Part shown: in pieces, positions 1 to 4,267 of the stretch
Position numbering within the stretch: position 1 is the first letter of the stretch
Layout: every line of letters begins with the position of its first letter
Assembly: GCA_030597275.1 (NCBI GenBank)
Contig: JAUVSB010000089.1
Span: forward strand, 1-6,243
From: Gammaproteobacteria bacterium
Lineage (GTDB): Bacteria; Pseudomonadota; Gammaproteobacteria; BMS3Bbin11
DNA: 6,243 nucleotides
Reading direction: 5' to 3'
Notes under the pieces: model-generated
Told to the model about the DNA's origin: nothing
Database searches by the model: none
Seen by the model: only the letters and a program-made list of their open reading frames with translations
Position numbers and translations under genes: made by a program

Positions 1-9
1 CTCATTACC

Positions 10-1374
10 TCAGTACTTGTGCGCGCCATGGGCACCCAGGCTCAGGATATACTGCAGTATCCACTTATCATCGACAACCGGGGAGGATTCATCGCGATTG
101 TACTGCAATCGAAAACGACTGAACTCAGAATTTGACCAGTCAGTCATAAGGCTGAATCTTTGTGGCTTATGGCCTTCATTATCTAGACCGGCCTCCTCAA
201 TCAATTCTGCATCAGATCCCGATGCAGAACTGTTGAGCGCATCGTAACGTAAACCGAGCCGCCAGCGTGGGACAAACTGGTAAACAGCCTGTGCATACCA
301 GCCTGATTGCTGCCCCTGATAGCTGCCTGATTCGGCACCTTCAGTGAGAATGCCGTCGTCATCACGTCGATAGTATTCGTATTGCAGTTGCAGGTTACGC
401 TGTCGACGATTGCCATTCGGTGCCCATTTCCAGACGAAATCTACGCCCCAGGTCTTGCTGTCACCGCTGAATGCCGGTGGGACATGGTCGCCTTCTTCGT
501 GTCCATGCCCATGCCCGGTTGACGCACGGCCAACCGAATCTGTATCCAGATATGACACACCCGCCAGCCAGCTGCTGCTGTCCCCGATATCACCACCAGC
601 TTTCGCAAACAGCGTGTAGGCGCCAATGTCATTGCCAGTTTCTGCTGACAGCGGAAATCTCGAACCACGGAATAGCTCGGAGCCGAATGACAGGTAGAGA
701 TCCGTCGGTGCCAGCCAGCTGAGCTGTATACCGTCATCAATCAGCTGGTTGCCAAATAACCCACGGTAGATCAGCGGTGCATCGGTAAAATCCCACTGGT
801 GCCCATGCTGTGAATTAAGATAGCCGATGTCAGAAAAGAAACGCCCACCCCTGACTGACAGACCGTAGTCAAGACCAAGAGTCTCAAAGAAGGCTTCTTC
901 GATTTCCACCTCAGTTTCGCCCTCATGTACACCAAATGCCAGCGTAAAGCGCCCATAAAACTTGTCATCGGCATTGGCGCTCATAACCAGCTCGCTGTGC
1001 CCCAGACCAAAGCCGCGTTCACCGGGCCCGGCTTCTCCACCAAGCATAAAACCTGGTAGCTCATAATCTGCTGGATCCTGACTGAAATGACTATAGCGGC
1101 CATCAAGGATCAGGCTAATATCGGGGTTAAACGTATTCTTTGTAGCTGAGTCAACGGTTGTTGTGGCTTCCGCAGGCGCCGCCGATACCTTTTGTTGTCT
1201 CGCCTGCTCGGTAGCTTGCAGTCGTTTTTCAAGTTCTTCAATCTTGCTGTTGTAGTCCAGCTTGAGTTGCTCTAGCTGCTGTCGTAGCTGCTCGATTTCC
1301 TGATCATCCGCCCACGCTGGATTCGTTACATACACCAGTGTTATGGCAACCACGGAAAGAAAAAAATGTTTCAT
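10..1374 (-). CDS. Zinc-regulated outer-membrane porin/receptor-like protein with His-rich segment
   Basis: Predicted outer-membrane beta-barrel protein of 454 residues. A signal peptide (about residues 1-22, cleavage near AWA-DD) is followed by a coiled-coil-like stretch rich in E, Q, L and K (about 25-62), a low-complexity linker, then alternating amphipathic segments with many aromatic residues ending in a C-terminal Tyr, as in outer-membrane proteins. A histidine cluster GHGHGHEEGDH (about 287-297), a QHGHQW patch (about 189-194) and a C-terminal GAHGAHKY suggest metal contact. The overall pattern resembles proteins annotated as zinc-regulated TonB-dependent outer-membrane receptors, but at this length I see no plug domain or TonB box, so a porin-like channel is more likely. 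The ATG at 1374 is preferred over an adjacent in-frame GTG at 1377 because the Shine-Dalgarno spacing is better. It follows the zinc-chaperone-like gene by about 70 bases. The fold call is firm; zinc transport is inferred from family resemblance and neighbour. Confidence 0.75.
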   Translation of the reverse strand: MKHFFLSVVAITLVYVTNPAWADDQEIEQLRQQLEQLKLDYNSKIEELEKRLQATEQARQQKVSAAPAEATTTVDSATKNTFNPDISLILDGRYSHFSQDPADYELPGFMLGGEAGPGERGFGLGHSELVMSANADDKFYGRFTLAFGVHEGETEVEIEEAFFETLGLDYGLSVRGGRFFSDIGYLNSQHGHQWDFTDAPLIYRGLFGNQLIDDGIQLSWLAPTDLYLSFGSELFRGSRFPLSAETGNDIGAYTLFAKAGGDIGDSSSWLAGVSYLDTDSVGRASTGHGHGHEEGDHVPPAFSGDSKTWGVDFVWKWAPNGNRRQRNLQLQYEYYRRDDDGILTEGAESGSYQGQQSGWYAQAVYQFVPRWRLGLRYDALNSSASGSDAELIEEAGLDNEGHKPQRFSLMTDWSNSEFSRFRLQYNRDESSPVVDDKWILQYILSLGAHGAHKY

Positions 1375-1381
1375 CACCGTA

Positions 1382-1387
1382 CTCCTT
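1382..1387 (-). promoter_or_regulatory. Ribosome binding site of the outer-membrane protein gene
   Basis: The minus strand reads AAGGAG, a near-perfect Shine-Dalgarno. It lies 7 bases before the ATG at 1374 but only 4 bases before the GTG at 1377, which favours the ATG as the start. Confidence 0.7.
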
Positions 1388-1406
1388 TTTTCTCATTAAT
1401 TGGAAA

Positions 1407-1426
1407 CAGTCCTGAATGCTGGACTG
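1407..1426 (-). other. Intercistronic hairpin between the zinc-chaperone-like and porin genes
   Basis: CAGTCC and GGACTG form a perfect 6-base-pair stem with an 8-base loop. On the minus strand the stem is followed by TTTCC, not a true U-run, so it is not a classic intrinsic terminator. It may act as a partial attenuator or an mRNA-stabilising or processing structure in a two-gene transcript. The structure is seen in the sequence; the role is inference. Confidence 0.4.
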
Positions 1427-1445
1427 GTAATACACAATCAGACGA

Positions 1446-1742
1446 TCAAAATGAGGGAGGTGCTCGGATTGAGAAGGGTAAGCGGGTTGATTGAATTTCG
1501 ATTTGGCGCCCGACCACAGCGGTGTATCGCGCAGAATACGGTCCTGTTTTTATGCCTGCTTCAGGGCTGTCTATCGCAGAATTCTTCTCAATGGAGAGAA
1601 ATGTCACACAACTCTGGTCCGCCTGATGGAATGGATGTTGAGATGCGTGGGCGAGAGAAAAAAATGAGCCGAGAACCAGCATCAGACTGATCAACAAGAT
1701 CAATCGTGGGCTGGGCGAATATTTTTTACGACCTGGTAACAT
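1446..1742 (-). CDS. Small secreted His/Cys protein, ABC-type zinc uptake zinc-chaperone-like
   Basis: A 98-residue protein with a basic N-terminus (PGRKKYSPSPR), one hydrophobic segment (about residues 14-30, LILLISLMLVLGSFFSL) and a likely signal peptidase site at AHA-SQ, so it is probably periplasmic. The region after the cleavage site carries HPFHQADQSC (about 36-45), a compact H-x2-H-x5-C cluster that could bind a metal. This matches my recollection of small proteins annotated as 'ABC-type zinc uptake system zinc chaperone' in marine gammaproteobacteria. The C-terminal half has no recognisable domain and is probably flexible. It precedes the outer-membrane porin-like gene in the same direction, consistent with a shared transcript. 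There is no Shine-Dalgarno before the ATG, and a TATAAT box lies only 8 bases upstream, so the transcript may be nearly leaderless. The next internal Met (residue 21) would destroy the signal peptide. The reading frame is likely real; the zinc-chaperone name is tentative and metal binding is untested. Confidence 0.6.
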   Translation of the reverse strand: MLPGRKKYSPSPRLILLISLMLVLGSFFSLAHASQHPFHQADQSCVTFLSIEKNSAIDSPEAGIKTGPYSARYTAVVGRQIEIQSTRLPFSIRAPPSF

Positions 1743-1750
1743 AATGAGAA

Positions 1751-1779
1751 ATTATAACGACTATATCTGGATAATTGAA
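1751..1779 (-). promoter_or_regulatory. Putative sigma70-type promoter of the zinc-linked operon
   Basis: On the minus strand a perfect TATAAT (1751-1756) lies 17 bases from TTCAAT (1774-1779), a weak 3-of-6 match to the -35 consensus. The predicted transcript start, near 1744, falls only about two bases before the ATG at 1742. The box sits within GTTATAAT, which resembles one arm of the gammaproteobacterial Zur operator, but I could not find a convincing second arm. Confidence 0.45.
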
Positions 1780-1788
1780 TAAACAATT
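1773..1788. repeat. Small inverted repeat overlapping the -35 region
   Basis: AATTG and CAATT form perfect 5-base arms separated by 6 bases. The repeat overlaps the putative -35 hexamer of the zinc-linked promoter, a position suited to an operator. With such short AT-rich arms a chance occurrence is quite possible. There is no GC stem or T-run, so it does not look like a terminator for the upstream phosphatase gene. Confidence 0.25.
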
Positions 1789-1803
1789 TCAGGCATATAC
1801 TGA

Positions 1804-2358
1804 CTACAAATCACGTGGCCTTATCATTAAGCCAACTTTCCCCTCAGCCTGATAAAAATCAGTCCATTTATCTGAATCAAACTCTAAATGAACGACGCAA
1901 CAGGTTTGCATAGAGCCTACTGGCTCTTCGGCCAGCTTATAAGCCAGATCTTCCATACCCGGATTATGCCCGATCAATGCTATGTTACTGATAGAATCAG
2001 GCTGCCCTGTAATACAGGAAAGTAAATGATCAGCACTGGCACCGTACATATCATGGCGGTACTCAATATTTTTCTCATCAATCTCTATACCCTGCCTTAA
2101 CAGTGACAGGGTCTGCCGGGCGCGCTGCGCGTCGCTGCATAGCACTCTATCGAATGAAATACCGGCTTGCTCCAAAGCTGTCCCGACACGTGGTGCATCA
2201 CGGACCCCCCGTTTATTCAACGGACGTTCGAAGTCAGTGAATGATGGATCACTCCATGATGACTTGGCATGGCGAATCAGGGTAACAGTACGCTTTCTAT
2301 TATTTGTCATAGTTTTAGCATAACTCAGAATATCGATAACATTCTGCAGTATGGTCAT
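1804..2358 (-). CDS. SixA-like histidine phosphatase family protein
   Basis: Cytoplasmic protein of up to 184 residues in the histidine phosphatase (phosphoglycerate mutase-like) superfamily, SixA/COG2062 type. The catalytic signature LIRHAKSSW puts the phospho-accepting His at residue 30. FERPLNKRG (about 43-51) is typical of the group, DAQRARQT (about 76-83) supplies the second arginine region, and ALIGHNPGMED (about 127-137) carries the second catalytic His at 131. E. coli SixA (161 residues) removes phosphate from the histidine phosphotransfer domain of ArcB; whether this homologue does the same is unknown. The reading frame overlaps the end of tag by 44 bases if the ATG at 2358 is used, where an AGG lies 8 bases upstream. 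An ATG at 2310, four bases after the tag stop, gives a 168-residue protein closer to the usual family length but with a weaker ribosome site. Either arrangement implies co-transcription and probable translational coupling with tag. The family is clear, the exact start is not. Confidence 0.88.
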   Translation of the reverse strand: MTILQNVIDILSYAKTMTNNRKRTVTLIRHAKSSWSDPSFTDFERPLNKRGVRDAPRVGTALEQAGISFDRVLCSDAQRARQTLSLLRQGIEIDEKNIEYRHDMYGASADHLLSCITGQPDSISNIALIGHNPGMEDLAYKLAEEPVGSMQTCCVVHLEFDSDKWTDFYQAEGKVGLMIRPRDL

Positions 2359-2887
2359 TTACCATACCTGTTGCCTGCATAAAGGCATAGCAAATAGTGG
2401 TGCCGACAAAGCGAAAACCACGTTTCTTGAGATCTTTGCACATGGCATCCGATTCAGCTGTATTAGCCGGTATTTCAGACATCGAACGCCATTTATTTTG
2501 TATCGCTTTGCCCTCGGTAAACTGCCAGATATAACGATCAAAACTGCCAAATTCTGACTGTACATCAAGAAATAGATGGGCATTGCTAACAGCAGATGAA
2601 ACCTTGAGCCGGTTACGAATAATCCCGGGATCAAGTAGTAGCTGCTCAATTTTTTCATTTGAGTATTCTGCTACCCGTGAAGGATCAAACTGATCGAAAA
2701 CTTTACGGTAATGATCCCTTTTTTTCAAAACAGTCACCCAGCTCAGGCCTGCCTGTGCTCCTTCCAGGATAAGAAATTCAAACAATTTCTGGTCATCATG
2801 TAATGGTACGCCCCACTCATCATCGTGGTAGGCCTTCTCAATGTCTGAGCCCGTACACCACTCACAACGCTTTATCTCTTTCTTCAT
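2315..2887 (-). CDS. tag: DNA-3-methyladenine glycosylase I
   Basis: A 190-residue base-excision repair enzyme that removes 3-methyladenine from alkylated DNA, leaving an abasic site. The sequence is collinear with E. coli Tag (187 residues). RCEWC at the N-terminus and YHDDEWGVP (about 20-28) lead into LEGAQAGLSW (41-50), which carries the active-site Glu42 and Trp50. Further conserved blocks are DPGIIRNRLK, LKKRGFRFVGTTICYAFMQATG and NDHTAEC. The structural zinc ligands are all present: Cys8, His21, His179 and Cys183. The start is supported by GGAG and AAAGGTGA just upstream of the ATG. It is the first gene of a minus-strand pair with the SixA-like gene and is divergent from the lipoprotein gene. 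I see no Ada box or LexA site in the short upstream region, consistent with constitutive expression as known for E. coli tag. Full length, no odd residues. Confidence 0.97.
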   Translation of the reverse strand: MKKEIKRCEWCTGSDIEKAYHDDEWGVPLHDDQKLFEFLILEGAQAGLSWVTVLKKRDHYRKVFDQFDPSRVAEYSNEKIEQLLLDPGIIRNRLKVSSAVSNAHLFLDVQSEFGSFDRYIWQFTEGKAIQNKWRSMSEIPANTAESDAMCKDLKKRGFRFVGTTICYAFMQATGMVNDHTAECYRYSELC

Positions 2888-2906
2888 TCACCTTTCTCCA
2901 TGGCAA

Positions 2907-2913
2907 TATCATA
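2907..2913. promoter_or_regulatory. Possible overlapping back-to-back -10 elements of the divergent spacer
   Basis: The 61-base spacer between tag and the lipoprotein gene contains AATATCATATC, which is nearly symmetric. It offers TATCAT on the plus strand (2907-2912) and TATGAT on the minus strand (2908-2913), each 5 of 6 to the -10 consensus. The plus-strand box has a weak TTCATT (2883-2888) 18 bases upstream; no -35 match was found for the minus-strand box. A minus transcript would begin near 2901, leaving a short leader with the tag ribosome site. Confidence 0.3.
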
Positions 2914-2948
2914 TCAGGCTAAAACCGATTTCTCTGTGCTAACATAGC

Positions 2949-3428
2949 ATGATGGTTAAACGCTTTTTAATAATCCTCGCTACTTCCAGTATTTTTCTAA
3001 TCAGCTCCTGTAATCAGGAAACGGACAGTCCCGAAGAGCGAATACGAAGCATGGTTTCAGCAATGGAGGCGGCTGTTGAGCAGCGATCGCTGGACAGTGT
3101 AAAAGAACTGGTAGACAGCGAATACAAGGATGAATGGAATGGCAACAGGCGTGCTGTACTGCGGGCTCTTTTGTTCTATTTTCAGGGACACCAGTCTATC
3201 CATCTGCTGACACGTATCAGCACCATACAACTCAGTGATGATGCTAGCAGTGCCAGTGTCACTGTCTATGTGGGGATGACCGGGGATCCTGTTGAACAAT
3301 CAGAAGCTCTGATTGACCTGAACGCTGATCTTTATCGTTTTGATATTGAGCTTGTAGCAGTTGGCAACGATTGGCTGGTGAGCAGTGCCAGGTGGCAAAG
3401 AGCCAGGTTAGAGAATTTTGGGCTTTAA
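2949..3428 (+). CDS. Putative lipoprotein of unknown function, possibly NTF2-like fold
   Basis: A 159-residue protein with a lipoprotein signal peptide: basic MMVKR start, hydrophobic LIILATSSIFLI, and a lipobox ISSC with the lipidated cysteine at residue 21. Asn at the +2 position rather than Asp suggests outer-membrane targeting by the Lol rule known from E. coli. The mature part opens with a helical stretch (PEERIRSMVSAMEAAVEQRSLDSVKELV, about 28-55, read in two adjoining pieces), then a beta-rich half with alternating strands (about 85-152) ending in DWLVSSARWQRA. A helix pair followed by strands and a closing W-x-V-x-x-A-x-W strand is the pattern of NTF2/SnoaL-like domains, but no catalytic residues stand out. 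It is transcribed divergently from tag and convergently with rlmB. Two adjacent ATG codons (2949 and 2952) are possible starts; neither has a clear Shine-Dalgarno. Surface exposure and role are unknown. Confidence 0.75.
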   Translation: MMVKRFLIILATSSIFLISSCNQETDSPEERIRSMVSAMEAAVEQRSLDSVKELVDSEYKDEWNGNRRAVLRALLFYFQGHQSIHLLTRISTIQLSDDASSASVTVYVGMTGDPVEQSEALIDLNADLYRFDIELVAVGNDWLVSSARWQRARLENFGL

Positions 3429-3456
3429 TGTAGGAGCGTCGCCCGGCGCGATGAAT
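3429..3456 (+). repeat. REP-like palindromic element, degenerate
   Basis: The stretch starts directly after the lipoprotein stop with TGTAGGAGCG and ends GGCGCGATGAA, with an imperfect GC-rich palindrome (TCGC / GCGA outer arms, CGCC / GGCG alternative arms) in the middle. The GTAGGAGCG head followed by a short GC hairpin and GCGAT tail resembles REP sequences of Pseudomonas and other gammaproteobacteria. Only one copy is visible here, and the stem is imperfect, so it would be a decayed or divergent member. Its place between convergent genes is typical for REPs. Confidence 0.45.
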
Positions 3457-3479
3457 CAGGAACAAGTATTACGATTTTG

Positions 3480-3519
3480 GTTTTACGTAACACCTAAAAC
3501 GTAAGACCTAAAATATTTT
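3480..3519. repeat. Tandem 14-base repeat with nested palindromes in the convergent spacer
   Basis: Two adjacent 14-base units, CGTAACACCTAAAA (3486-3499) and CGTAAGACCTAAAA (3500-3513), differ at one base. They are nested with inverted repeats GTTTTA (3480-3485) / TAAAAC (3495-3500) and TTACGT (3483-3488) / ACGTAA (3499-3504), and end in the perfect palindrome AAAATATTTT (3510-3519). The segment lies downstream of both the lipoprotein gene and rlmB. It lacks a GC-rich stem followed by a T-run, so I do not call it an intrinsic terminator, although it may help end transcription from either side. Confidence 0.5.
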
Positions 3520-3521
3520 TC

Positions 3522-4265
3522 CTACAACTGCCGTTGCCGCACGGCTTCATAACAACAAACGCCACTGGCCACTGAAACATTCAGACTGCTGACTGTCCCC
3601 TTCATAGGAATCGAGACCAGTTCATCGCAATGCTCTGTTACCAGTCGCCGCATGCCCTTGCCTTCTGCACCAAGCACAAGGGCGAATGGAACGGTAAAGT
3701 TTACTTCATAGAGGGTTTTTTCAGCTTTATCGCTGGTACCAAAGATCCACAAGCCACATTCATCCTTCAGTTGCTGCAAGGTACGGGAAAGATTTGTCAC
3801 GGTGAAGATTGGTGTCTTTTCCATAGCACCGCTGGCGGTCTTGTGAACCACGGATGTCACCGGCGCAGAACGATCTTTTGGTATAATTATTCCATCTCCA
3901 CCAGCACCGTTCAGGGTACGGATACAGGCACCCAGATTATGCGGATCCTGAATACCGTCCAGCACCAGCAGCATGGCAGGCCTCTTCAGGGCTTTAACGT
4001 CCCATATGAGCTCAGCTTCAGCACGTGCAGGCAGTGCTTCACAACGCGCGATGATTCCCTGGTGAATTTGGTTGTCAGCCAGTCGGTCCAGCTTGTCTCG
4101 GGAGACTTCTTTCAGTAACAAATGATTAGCAGACACGCTCTCGAGGATTGGATCCAGGCGATTGTTTCTTCTTTTCTCATTGACATAAACCTGGCGCACG
4201 CGGTCGGGGTTCAGTTCCAGAACTGCCATTACGGCATGAATGCCTGTAAGAATTTCTTCAGCCAT
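3522..4265 (-). CDS. rlmB: 23S rRNA (guanosine-2'-O-)-methyltransferase RlmB, SPOUT/TrmH family
   Basis: A 247-residue enzyme (E. coli RlmB has 243) that uses S-adenosylmethionine to methylate the ribose of G2251 in the peptidyl-transferase region of 23S rRNA. An N-terminal substrate-binding domain (GIHAVMAVLEL, about 8-18, to about residue 80) precedes the knotted SPOUT catalytic domain. Motif 1 is DGIQDPHNLGACIRT (103-117) with Asn110 and Arg116. Motif 2 is LVLGAEGKGMR (197-207) with Glu201. Motif 3 is IPMKGTVSSLNVSVASG (219-235) with Asn229, forming the knot and cofactor site. AGGAG lies 6 bases before the ATG, inside the end of rnr, whose stop is only two bases upstream, so translational coupling is likely. 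The neighbour confirms RlmB over other TrmH-like methyltransferases. Nothing is missing. Confidence 0.97.
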   Translation of the reverse strand: MAEEILTGIHAVMAVLELNPDRVRQVYVNEKRRNNRLDPILESVSANHLLLKEVSRDKLDRLADNQIHQGIIARCEALPARAEAELIWDVKALKRPAMLLVLDGIQDPHNLGACIRTLNGAGGDGIIIPKDRSAPVTSVVHKTASGAMEKTPIFTVTNLSRTLQQLKDECGLWIFGTSDKAEKTLYEVNFTVPFALVLGAEGKGMRRLVTEHCDELVSIPMKGTVSSLNVSVASGVCCYEAVRQRQL

Positions 4266-4267
4266 GA

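Noticed and set aside
10..1374. A true TonB-dependent receptor
   Set aside because: The protein is much shorter than the usual 600-plus residues and shows no plug domain or TonB box, so the common database name may mislead; a porin-like barrel fits better.
1400..1690. A 96-codon plus-strand frame opposite the zinc-chaperone-like gene
   Set aside because: The minus-strand frame has a proper signal peptide, metal-ligand cluster and operon context; the plus-strand frame has none of these.
2359..2658. A 99-codon minus-strand frame inside tag
   Set aside because: It overlaps the conserved second half of Tag in another frame and carries no recognisable motif.
3429..3521. A bidirectional intrinsic terminator in the convergent spacer
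   Set aside because: The GC palindrome is not followed by a T-run, and the AT-rich inverted repeats are too weak to form a standard terminator hairpin.
3630..4118. A 162-codon open frame on the plus strand opposite rlmB
   Set aside because: It lies entirely antisense to a gene with all SPOUT motifs, shows no domain, and has an irregular Cys/His/Gln-rich composition typical of an opposite-strand shadow.
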